This document shows, piece after piece, positions 10,306 to 22,300 of a DNA stretch of 62,805 nucleotides. A program made the position numbers and the translations under genes. Under the pieces are notes generated by a model, which was not told where the DNA came from, did no database searches, and saw only the letters and a list, made by a program, of their open reading frames with translations. Position 1 is the stretch's first letter, and every line of letters starts with the position of its first letter. Origin of the DNA: Isochrysis galbana (Eukaryota; Haptophyta; Isochrysidales; Isochrysidaceae); assembly GCA_018136815.1 (NCBI GenBank), contig CM030933.1:1938524-2001328 (forward strand), given 5' to 3'.

Positions 10306-13300
10306 TCGCCGCCGCCGCCATCACGGCCGCCGAATTCACCGCCGCAGCCAAATCCGCCTCCTCCGGCGCTCCCGTTACCTGAGCCCTCGGTACCGCCCCC
10401 CCTCCCACCTTCCCGGCCGCCTTCGGGGCCACCGCCCCAGCCGTCACCCTTGCCTTTGGGGCCGCCCCCTCTTCCGCCGATGCCCCCGTCCATGCCGCCA
10501 TCGCCCCCGGTACCTTGCATCCCAGATGAAGCCAATTGTGCCGGCGTGACACCGGACGTTTGCGTCACTCTCATGTGCCCCACGTGTCTTGGAAAGGGCT
10601 TGTGCGACGCGACGTGCGCGCCGCACCTAGAGGAGCTTGTGCACTGCCGCGGACCCTCGCCACCCCCGCCCTTATCGCCAACCCCACAACCCCCGCCGCC
10701 GTCACCATCGCGGCCACCGCTGCTTCCGCCGTCGTCACCACCTAGAACGCCGCCACCCGCACAACCAGCACCGGCGAAACCGCCGCCCCCACCTCAACCT
10801 CCGTTGCCACCGTCTCTCCCGCTCTCTCCACCGCTACCGCCAAGACCGTGCATTCCGGATCAGGATGCTTGCACCGGACTCACGGCCCAAGTGTGCGCTA
10901 CATTTATGTGCCCGTCGTGTGCGGCGGCGGGCCGATGCGACGAGACATGCGCAGCGTACCTGGATGAGCTCGCCCATTGCCGCCCACCGTCGCCTCCTCC
11001 ACCAGCGATGCCACCGTCGTCACCGCCACTCCCGCCACCACCTCCCTCAAATCCGCCTCCATTTCCGCCACCACCTTCGCCTCCACCGCCGGCGTCACCC
11101 CCGCCCTTGTCACCTCCACCATCGCCCCCCCCCCCCTCGCAACCACCTCCCTCACCACCACCGCCGTCGCTTCCGCCGCCTTCGCCTCCGCCGCCTACCC
11201 CACCGCCACCGTCGCTCCCACCACCGTCGCTCCCACCGCCTTCTCCGCCACCGCCCTCGCCACCGCCACCGTCGCCGCCCTCACCCTCGCCGCCACCACC
11301 GTCGCCTCCGCCGCCCTCTCCACCGCCGCCCTCGCCACCACCTCCGTCGCCACCGCCCCTACGCCACCGCCGCCCTCTCCTCCTCCGCCATCAACGCCGC
11401 CGCCATCGCCTCCACCGCCGTCGCCTCCACCCCCCACATCACCGCCACCCTCGCCTCCTCCCCCATCACCTCCACCACCGTCGCCTCCGCCGCCGTCGCC
11501 CCCTCCCCCGTCGCCCCCTCCTCCGTCGCCTCCGCCGCCGTCTCCGCCGCCGCCGTTGCTCCCGCCGCCGTCTCCGCCGCCGCCGTCGCTCCCACCGCCT
11601 TCTCCCCCCCCGCCGTCGCCACCGCCTCCGTCGCCACCGCCACCCTCACCGCCTCCACCATCGCCTCCGCCACCGTCGGCGCCGCCCCCGTCGGCGCCTC
11701 CCCCCTCGACGCCGCCACCGTCGCCGCCTCCACCGTCTCCGCCGCCGCCGTCTCCTCCGCCGCCCTCTCCGCCACCGCCGTCGCCTCCGCCGCCCTCCCC
11801 ACCGCCACCGTCGCTTCCACCACCGTCGCCGCCACCGCCCTCGCCGCCGCCGCCCTCGCCACCGCCACCGTCGCCGCCCCCACCGTCGCCTCCACCGTCG
11901 CCGCCTCCACCTTCGCCGCCCCCACCTCTCTCACCGCCACCGTCGCCACCGCCTCCGTCGCCGCCCTCGCCCTCGCCTCCTCCCCCGTCGCCTCCCCCTC
12001 CTTCCCCTCCACCGCCCTCGCCGCCACCTCCCTCACCACCACCGCCGTCGCCTCCACCACCGTCTCCGCCGCCGCCGTTGCTCCCGCCGCCGTCTCCGCC
12101 TCCGCCGTTCGTGCCACCGCCGTCGCCACCGCCGCCGTCGCCTCCGCCACCGTCTCCGCCTCCACCGTCGCCTCCGCCACCGTCGCCGCCGCCCCCCCTT
12201 CCGCCTCCGCCTTCGGCGCCTCCACCGTCGCCGCCTCCACCGTCGCCGCCCCCACCCTCTCCGCCGCCACCGTCTCCTCCACCTCCGTCGCTTCCGCCGC
12301 CTTCGCCTCCGCCGCCTACCCCACCGCCACCGTCGCTCCCACCACCGTCGCTCCCACCGCCTTCTCCGCCACCGCCCTCGCCACCGCCACCGTCGCCGCC
12401 CTCACCCTCGCCGCCACCACCGTCGCCTCCGCCGCCCTCTCCACCGCCGCCCTCGCCACCACCTCCGTCGCCACCGCCCCCTACGCCACCGCCGCCCTCT
12501 CCTCCTCCGCCATCAACGCCGCCGCCATCGCCTCCACCGCCGTCGCCTCCACCCCCCACATCACCGCCACCCTCGCCTCCTCCCCCATCACCTCCACCAC
12601 CGTCGCCTCCGCCGCCGTCGCCCCCTCCCCCCGTCGCCCCCTCCTCCGTCGCCTCCGCCGCCGTCTCCGCCGCCGCCGTTGCTCCCGCCGCCGTCTCCGC
12701 CGCCGCCGTCGCTCCCACCGCCTTCTCCCCCCCCGCCGTCGCCACCGCCTCCGTCGCCACCGCCACCCTCACCGCCTCCACCATCGCCTCCGCCACCGTC
12801 GGCGCCGCCCCCGTCGGCGCCTCCCCCCTCGACGCCGCCACCGTCGCCGCCTCCACCGTCTCCGCCGCCGCCGTCTCCTCCGCCGCCCTCTCCGCCACCG
12901 CCGTCGCCTCCGCCGCCCTCCCCACCGCCACCGTCGCTTCCACCACCGTCGCCGCCACCGCCCTCGCCGCCGCCGCCCTCGCCACCGCCACCGTCGCCGC
13001 CCCCACCGTCGCCTCCACCGTCGCCGCCTCCACCTTCGCCGCCCCCACCTCTCTCACCGCCACCGTCGCCACCGCCTCCGTCGCCGCCCTCGCCCTCGCC
13101 TCCTCCCCCGTCGCCTCCCCCTCCTTCCCCTCCGCCGCCCTCGCCGCCACCTCCCTCACCACCACCGCCGTCGCCTCCACCACCGTCTCCGCCGCCGCCG
13201 TTGCTCCCGCCGCCGTCTCCGCCTCCGCCGTTCGTGCCACCGCCGTCGCCACCGCCGCCGTCGCCTCCGCCACCGTCTCCGCCTCCACCGTCGCCTCCGC

Positions 13301-16300
13301 CACCGTCGCCGCCGCCCCCCCTTCCGCCTCCGCCTTCGGCGCCTCCACCGTCGCCGCCTCCACCGTCGCCGCCCCCACCCTCTCCGCCGCCACCGTCTCC
13401 TCCACCTCCGTCGCTTCCGCCGCCTTCGCCTCCGCCGCCTACCCCACCGCCACCGTCGCTCCCACCACCGTCGCTCCCACCGCCTTCTCCGCCACCGCCC
13501 TCGCCACCGCCACCGTCGCCGCCCTCACCCTCGCCGCCACCACCGTCGCCTCCGCCGCCCTCTCCACCGCCGCCCTCGCCACCACCTCCGTCGCCACCGC
13601 CCCCTACGCCACCGCCGCCCTCTCCTCCTCCGCCATCAACGCCGCCGCCATCGCCTCCACCGCCGTCGCCTCCACCCCCCACATCACCGCCACCCTCGCC
13701 TCCTCCCCCATCACCTCCACCACCGTCGCCTCCGCCGCCGTCGCCCCCTCCCCCGTCGCCCCCTCCTCCGTCGCCTCCGCCGCCGTCTCCGCCGCCGCCG
13801 TTGCTCCCGCCGCCGTCTCCGCCGCCGCCGTCGCTCCCACCGCCTTCTCCCCCCCGCCGTCGCCACCGCCTCCGTCGCCACCGCCACCCTCACCGCCTCC
13901 ACCATCGCCTCCGCCACCGTCGGCGCCGCCCCCGTCGGCGCCTCCCCCCTCGACGCCGCCACCGTCGCCGCCTCCACCGTCTCCGCCGCCGCCGTCTCCT
14001 CCGCCGCCCTCTCCGCCACCGCCGTCGCCTCCGCCGCCCTCCCCACCGCCACCGTCGCTTCCACCACCGTCGCCGCCACCGCCCTCGCCGCCGCCGCCCT
14101 CGCCACCGCCACCGTCGCCGCCCCCACCGTCGCCTCCACCGTCGCCGCCTCCACCTTCGCCGCCCCCACCTCTCTCACCGCCACCGTCGCCACCGCCTCC
14201 GTCGCCGCCCTCGCCCTCGCCTCTTCCCCCGTCGCCTCCCCCTCCTTCCCCTCCACCGCCCTCGCCGCCACCTCCCTCACCACCACCGCCGTCGCCTCCA
14301 CCACCGTCTCCGCCGCCGCCGTTGCTCCCGCCGCCGTCTCCGCCTCCGCCGTTCGTGCCACCGCCGTCGCCACCGCCGCCGTCGCCTCCGCCACCGTCTC
14401 CGCCTCCACCGTCGCCTCCGCCACCGTCGCCGCCGCCCCCCCTTCCGCCTCCGCCTTCGGCGCCTCCACCGTCGCCGCCTCCACCGTCGCCGCCCCCACC
14501 CTCTCCGCCGCCACCGTCTCCTCCACCTCCGTCGCTTCCGCCGCCTTCGCCTCCGCCGCCTACCCCACCGCCACCGTCGCTCCCACCACCGTCGCTCCCA
14601 CCGCCTTCTCCGCCACCGCCCTCGCCACCGCCACCGTCGCCGCCCTCACCCTCGCCGCCACCACCGTCGCCTCCGCCGCCCTCTCCACCGCCGCCCTCGC
14701 CACCACCTCCGTCGCCACCGCCCCCTACGCCACCGCCGCCCTCTCCTCCTCCGCCATCAACGCCGCCGCCATCGCCTCCACCGCCGTCGCCTCCACCCCC
14801 CACATCACCGCCACCCTCGCCTCCTCCCCCATCACCTCCACCACCGTCGCCTCCGCCGCCGTCGCCCCCTCCCCCGTCGCCCCCTCCTCCGTCGCCTCCG
14901 CCGCCGTCTCCGCCGCCGCCGTTGCTCCCGCCGCCGTCTCCGCCGCCGCCGTCGCTCCCACCGCCTTCTCCCCCCCCGCCGTCGCCACCGCCTCCGTCGC
15001 CACCGCCACCCTCACCGCCTCCACCATCGCCTCCGCCACCGTCGGCGCCGCCCCCGTCGGCGCCTCCCCCCTCGACGCCGCCACCGTCGCCGCCTCCACC
15101 GTCTCCGCCGCCGCCGTCTCCTCCGCCGCCCTCTCCGCCACCGCCGTCGCCTCCGCCGCCCTCCCCACCGCCACCGTCGCTTCCACCACCGTCGCCGCCA
15201 CCGCCCTCGCCGCCGCCGCCCTCGCCACCGCCACCGTCGCCGCCCCCACCGTCGCCTCCACCGTCGCCGCCTCCACCTTCGCCGCCCCCACCTCTCTCAC
15301 CGCCACCGTCGCCACCGCCTCCGTCGCCGCCCTCGCCCTCGCCTCCTCCCCCGTCGCCTCCCCCTCCTTCCCCTCCACCGCCCTCGCCGCCACCTCCCTC
15401 ACCACCACCGCCGTCGCCTCCACCACCGTCTCCGCCGCCGCCGTTGCTCCCGCCGCCGTCTCCGCCTCCGCCGTTCGTGCCACCGCCGTCGCCACCGCCG
15501 CCGTCGCCTCCGCCACCGTCTCCGCCTCCACCGTCGCCTCCGCCACCGTCGCCGCCGCCCCCCCTTCCGCCTCCGCCTTCGGCGCCTCCACCGTCGCCGC
15601 CTCCACCGTCGCCGCCCCCACCCTCTCCGCCGCCACCGTCTCCTCCACCTCCGTCGCTTCCGCCGCCTTCGCCTCCGCCGCCTACCCCACCGCCACCGTC
15701 GCTCCCACCACCGTCGCTCCCACCGCCTTCTCCGCCACCGCCCTCGCCACCGCCACCGTCGCCGCCCTCACCCTCGCCGCCACCACCGTCGCCTCCGCCG
15801 CCCTCTCCACCGCCGCCCTCGCCACCACCTCCGTCGCCACCGCCCCCTACGCCACCGCCGCCCTCTCCTCCTCCGCCATCAACGCCGCCGTCATCGCCTC
15901 CACCGCCGTCGCCTCCACCCCCCACATCACCGCCACCCTCGCCTCCTCCCCCATCACCTCCACCACCGTCGCCTCCGCCGCCGTCGCCCCCTCCCCCGTC
16001 GCCCCCTCCTCCGTCGCCTCCGCCGCCGTCTCCGCCGCCGCCGTTGCTCCCGCCGCCGTCTCCGCCGCCGCCGTCGCTCCCACCGCCTTCTCCCCCCCGC
16101 CGTCGCCACCGCCTCCGTCGCCACCGCCACCCTCACCGCCTCCACCATCGCCTCCGCCACCGTCGGCGCCGCCCCCGTCGGCGCCTCCCCCCTCGACGCC
16201 GCCACCGTCGCCGCCTCCACCGTCTCCGCCGCCGCCGTCTCCTCCGCCGCCCTCTCCGCCACCGCCGTCGCCTCCGCCGCCCTCCCCACCGCCACCGTCG

Positions 16301-19300
16301 CTTCCACCACCGTCGCCGCCACCGCCCTCGCCGCCGCCGCCCTCGCCACCGCCACCGTCGCCGCCCCCACCGTCGCCTCCACCGTCGCCGCCTCCACCTT
16401 CGCCGCCCCCACCTCTCTCACCGCCACCGTCGCCACCGCCTCCGTCGCCGCCCTCGCCCTCGCCTCCTCCCCCGTCGCCTCCCCCTCCTTCCCCTCCGCC
16501 GCCCTCGCCGCCACCTCCCTCACCACCACCGCCGTCGCCTCCACCACCGTCTCCGCCGCCGCCGTTGCTCCCGCCGCCGTCTCCGCCTCCGCCGTTCGTG
16601 CCACCGCCGTCGCCACCGCCGCCGTCGCCTCCGCCACCGTCTCCGCCTCCACCGTCGCCTCCGCCACCGTCGCCGCCGCCCCCCCTTCCGCCTCCGCCTT
16701 CGGCGCCTCCACCGTCGCCGCCTCCACCGTCGCCGCCCCCACCCTCTCCGCCGCCACCGTCTCCTCCACCTCCGTCGCTTCCGCCGCCTTCGCCTCCGCC
16801 GCCTACCCCACCGCCACCGTCGCTCCCACCACCGTCGCTCCCACCGCCTTCTCCGCCACCGCCCTCGCCACCGCCACCGTCGCCGCCCTCACCCTCGCCG
16901 CCACCACCGTCGCCTCCGCCGCCCTCTCCACCGCCGCCCTCGCCACCACCTCCGTCGCCACCGCCCCCTACGCCACCGCCGCCCTCTCCTCCTCCGCCAT
17001 CAACGCCGCCGCCATCGCCTCCACCGCCGTCGCCTCCACCCCCCACATCACCGCCACCCTCGCCTCCTCCCCCATCACCTCCACCACCGTCGCCTCCGCC
17101 GCCGTCGCCCCCTCCCCCGTCGCCCCCTCCTCCGTCGCCTCCGCCGCCGTCTCCGCCGCCGCCGTTGCTCCCGCCGCCGTCTCCGCCGCCGCCGTCGCTC
17201 CCACCGCCTTCTCCCCCCCCGCCGTCGCCACCGCCTCCGTCGCCACCGCCACCCTCACCGCCTCCACCATCGCCTCCGCCACCGTCGGCGCCGCCCCCGT
17301 CGGCGCCTCCCCCCTCGACGCCGCCACCGTCGCCGCCTCCACCGTCTCCGCCGCCGCCGTCTCCTCCGCCGCCCTCTCCGCCACCGCCGTCGCCTCCGCC
17401 GCCCTCCCCACCGCCACCGTCGCTTCCACCACCGTCGCCGCCACCGCCCTCGCCGCCGCCGCCCTCGCCACCGCCACCGTCGCCGCCCCCACCGTCGCCT
17501 CCACCGTCGCCGCCTCCACCTTCGCCGCCCCCACCTCTCTCACCGCCACCGTCGCCACCGCCTCCGTCGCCGCCCTCGCCCTCGCCTCTTCCCCCGTCGC
17601 CTCCCCCTCCTTCCCCTCCACCGCCCTCGCCGCCACCTCCCTCACCACCACCGCCGTCGCCTCCACCACCGTCTCCGCCGCCGCCGTTGCTCCCGCCGCC
17701 GTCTCCGCCTCCGCCGTTCGTGCCACCGCCGTCGCCACCGCCGCCGTCGCCTCCGCCACCGTCTCCGCCTCCACCGTCGCCTCCGCCACCGTCGCCGCCG
17801 CCCCCCCTTCCGCCTCCGCCTTCGGCGCCTCCACCGTCGCCGCCTCCACCGTCGCCGCCCCCACCCTCTCCGCCGCCACCGTCTCCTCCACCTCCGTCGC
17901 TTCCGCCGCCTTCGCCTCCGCCGCCTACCCCACCGCCACCGTCGCTCCCACCACCGTCGCTCCCACCGCCTTCTCCGCCACCGCCCTCGCCACCGCCACC
18001 GTCGCCGCCCTCACCCTCGCCGCCACCACCGTCGCCTCCGCCGCCCTCTCCACCGCCGCCCTCGCCACCACCTCCGTCGCCACCGCCCCCTACGCCACCG
18101 CCGCCCTCTCCTCCTCCGCCATCAACGCCGCCGCCATCGCCTCCACCGCCGTCGCCTCCACCCCCCACATCACCGCCACCCTCGCCTCCTCCCCCATCAC
18201 CTCCACCACCGTCGCCTCCGCCGCCGTCGCCCCCTCCCCCGTCGCCCCCTCCTCCGTCGCCTCCGCCGCCGTCTCCGCCGCCGCCGTTGCTCCCGCCGCC
18301 GTCTCCGCCGCCGCCGTCGCTCCCACCGCCTTCTCCCCCCCCGCCGTCGCCACCGCCTCCGTCGCCACCGCCACCCTCACCGCCTCCACCATCGCCTCCG
18401 CCACCGTCGGCGCCGCCCCCGTCGGCGCCTCCCCCCTCGACGCCGCCACCGTCGCCGCCTCCACCGTCTCCGCCGCCGCCGTCTCCTCCGCCGCCCTCTC
18501 CGCCACCGCCGTCGCCTCCGCCGCCCTCCCCACCGCCACCGTCGCTTCCACCACCGTCGCCGCCACCGCCCTCGCCGCCGCCGCCCTCGCCACCGCCACC
18601 GTCGCCGCCCCCACCGTCGCCTCCACCGTCGCCGCCTCCACCTTCGCCGCCCCCACCTCTCTCACCGCCACCGTCGCCACCGCCTCCGTCGCCGCCCTCG
18701 CCCTCGCCTCCTCCCCCGTCGCCTCCCCCTCCTTCCCCTCCACCGCCCTCGCCGCCACCTCCCTCACCACCACCGCCGTCGCCTCCACCACCGTCTCCGC
18801 CGCCGCCGTTGCTCCCGCCGCCGTCTCCGCCTCCGCCGTTCGTGCCACCGCCGTCGCCACCGCCGCCGTCGCCTCCGCCACCGTCTCCGCCTCCACCGTC
18901 GCCTCCGCCACCGTCGCCGCCGCCCCCCCTTCCGCCTCCGCCTTCGGCGCCTCCACCGTCGCCGCCTCCACCGTCGCCGCCCCCACCCTCTCCGCCGCCA
19001 CCGTCTCCTCCACCTCCGTCGCTTCCGCCGCCTTCGCCTCCGCCGCCTACCCCACCGCCACCGTCGCTCCCACCACCGTCGCTCCCACCGCCTTCTCCGC
19101 CACCGCCCTCGCCACCGCCACCGTCGCCGCCCTCACCCTCGCCGCCACCACCGTCGCCTCCGCCGCCCTCTCCACCGCCGCCCTCGCCACCACCTCCGTC
19201 GCCACCGCCCCCTACGCCACCGCCGCCCTCTCCTCCTCCGCCATCAACGCCGCCGCCATCGCCTCCACCGCCGTCGCCTCCACCCCCCACATCACCGCCA

Positions 19301-22300
19301 CCCTCGCCTCCTCCCCCATCACCTCCACCACCGTCGCCTCCGCCGCCGTCGCCCCCTCCCCCCGTTCGCCCCCTCCTCCGTCGCCTCCGCCGCCGTCTCC
19401 GCCGCCGCCGTTGCTCCCGCCGCCGTCTCCGCCGCCGCCGTCGCTCCCACCGCCTTCTCCCCCTCCGCCGTCGCCACCGCCTCCGTCGCCACCGCCACCC
19501 TCACCGCCTCCACCATCGCCTCCGCCACCGTCGGCGCCGCCCCCGTCGGCGCCTCCCCCCTCGACGCCGCCACCGTCGCCGCCTCCACCGTCTCCGCCGC
19601 CGCCGTCTCCTCCGCCGCCCTCTCCGCCACCGCCGTCGCCTCCGCCGCCCTCCCCACCGCCACCGTCGCTTCCACTACCGTCGCCGCCACCGCCCTCGCC
19701 GCCGCCGCCCTCGCCACCGCCACCGTCGCCGCCCCCACCGTCGCCTCCACCGTCGCCGCCTCCACCTTCGCCGCCCCCACCTCTCTCACCGCCACCGTCG
19801 CCACCGCCTCCGTCGCCGCCCTCGCCCTCGCCTCCTCCCCCGTCGCCTCCCCCTCCTTCCCCTCCACCGCCCTCGCCGCCACCTCCCTCACCACCACCGC
19901 CGTCGCCTCCACCACCGTCTCCGCCGCCGCCGTTGCTCCCGCCGCCGTCTCCGCCTCCGCCGTTCGTGCCACCGCCGTCGCCACCGCCGCCGTCGCCTCC
20001 GCCACCGTCTCCGCCTCCACCGTCGCCTCCGCCACCGTCGCCGCCGCCCCCCCTTCCGCCTCCGCCTTCGGCGCCTCCACCGTCGCCGCCTCCACCGTCG
20101 CCGCCCCCACCCTCTCCGCCGCCACCGTCTCCTCCACCTCCGTCGCTTCCGCCGCCTTCGCCTCCGCCGCCTACCCCACCGCCACCGTCGCTCCCACCAC
20201 CGTCGCTCCCACCGCCTTCTCCGCCACCGCCCTCGCCACCGCCACCGTCGCCGCCCTCACCCTCGCCGCCACCACCGTCGCCTCCGCCGCCCTCTCCACC
20301 GCCGCCCTCGCCACCACCTCCGTCGCCACCGCCCCCTACGCCACCGCCGCCCTCTCCTCCTCCGCCATCAACGCCGCCGCCATCGCCTCCACCGCCGTCG
20401 CCTCCACCCCCCACATCACCGCCACCCTCGCCTCCTCCCCCATCACCTCCACCACCGTCGCCTCCGCCGCCGTCGCCCCCTCCCCCGTCGCCCCCTCCTC
20501 CGTCGCCTCCGCCGCCGTCTCCGCCGCCGCCGTTGCTCCCGCCGCCGTCTCCGCCGCCGCCGTCGCTCCCACCGCCTTCTCCCCCCCGCCGTCGCCACCG
20601 CCTCCGTCGCCACCGCCACCCTCACCGCCTCCACCATCGCCTCCGCCACCGTCGGCGCCGCCCCCGTCGGCGCCTCCCCCCTCGACGCCGCCACCGTCGC
20701 CGCCTCCACCGTCTCCGCCGCCGCCGTCTCCTCCGCCGCCCTCTCCGCCACCGCCGTCGCCTCCGCCGCCCTCCCCACCGCCACCGTCGCTTCCACCACC
20801 GTCGCCGCCACCGCCCTCGCCGCCGCCGCCCTCGCCACCGCCACCGTCGCCGCCCCCACCGTCGCCTCCACCGTCGCCGCCTCCACCTTCGCCGCCCCCA
20901 CCTCTCTCACCGCCACCGTCGCCACCGCCTCCGTCGCCGCCCTCGCCCTCGCCTCCTCCCCCGTCGCCTCCCCCTCCTTCCCCTCCGCCGCCCTCGCCGC
21001 CACCTCCCTCACCACCACCGCCGTCGCCTCCACCACCGTCTCCGCCGCCGCCGTTGCTCCCGCCGCCGTCTCCGCCTCCGCCGTTCGTGCCACCGCCGTC
21101 GCCACCGCCGCCGTCGCCTCCGCCACCGTCGCCGCCTCCACCGCCGCCTCCGCCACCGTCGCCGCCGCCCCCCCTTCCGCCTCCGCCTTCGGCGCCTCCA
21201 CCGTCGCCGCCTCCACCGTCGCCGCCCCCACCCTCTCCGCCGCCACCGTCTCCTCCACCTCCGTCGCTTCCGCCGCCTTCGCCTCCGCCGCCTACCCCAC
21301 CGCCACCGTCGCTCCCACCACCGTCGCTCCCACCGCCTTCTCCGCCACCGCCCTCGCCACCGCCACCGTCGCCGCCCTCACCCTCGCCGCCACCACCGTC
21401 GCCTCCGCCGCCCTCTCCACCGCCGCCCTCGCCACCACCTCCGTCGCCACCGCCCCCTACGCCACCGCCGCCCTCTCCACCGTCGGCGCTGCCCCCGTCG
21501 CCGCCTCCCCCCTCGACGCCGCCACCGTCGCCGCCTCCACCGTCGCCGCTGCCGCTGTCTCTTCCGCCGCCCTCTCCGCCACCGCCGTCGTCTCCACCAC
21601 CCTCCCCACCGCCACCGTCGCTTCCACCACCGTCGCCGCCACCGCCCTCGCCGCCGCCGCCCTCGCCACCGCCACCGTCGCCGCCCCCACCGTCGCCTCC
21701 ACCTTCGCCGCCTCCACCTTCGCCGCCCCCACCTCTGTCACCGCCACCGTCGCCACCGCCTCCGTCGCCGCCCTCGCCCTCGCCTCCTCCCCCGTCGCCT
21801 CCCCCTCCTTCCCCTCCGCCGCCCTCGCCACCACCTTCTTCACCACCACCGCCGTCGCCTCCACCACCGTCTCCGCCGCCGCCGTTGCTCCCGCCGCCGT
21901 CTCCAACTCTGCCGTTCGTGCCACCGCCGTCGCCACCGCCTCCGTCGCCTCCGCCGTCCTCTCCTCCTCCACCGTCGCCTCCGCCACCGTCGCCGCCGCC
22001 CCCCTTTCTGCCTCCGCCTTCGGCGCCTCCATCATCGCCTCCGCCACCGTCGGCGACGTCCCCGTCGCCGCCTCCCCCCTCGACGCCGCCACCGTCGCCG
22101 CCTCCACCGTCTCCGCCGCCGCCGTCTCCTCCGCCGCCCTCTCCGCCACCGCCGTCGTCTCCGCCACCCTCCCCACCGCCACCGTCGCTTCCACCACCGT
22201 CGCCGCCACCGTCCTCGCCGCCGCCGCCCTCGCCACCGCCACCGTCGCCGCCCCCACCGTCGCCTCCACCGTCGCCGCCTCCACCTTCGCCGCCCCCACC

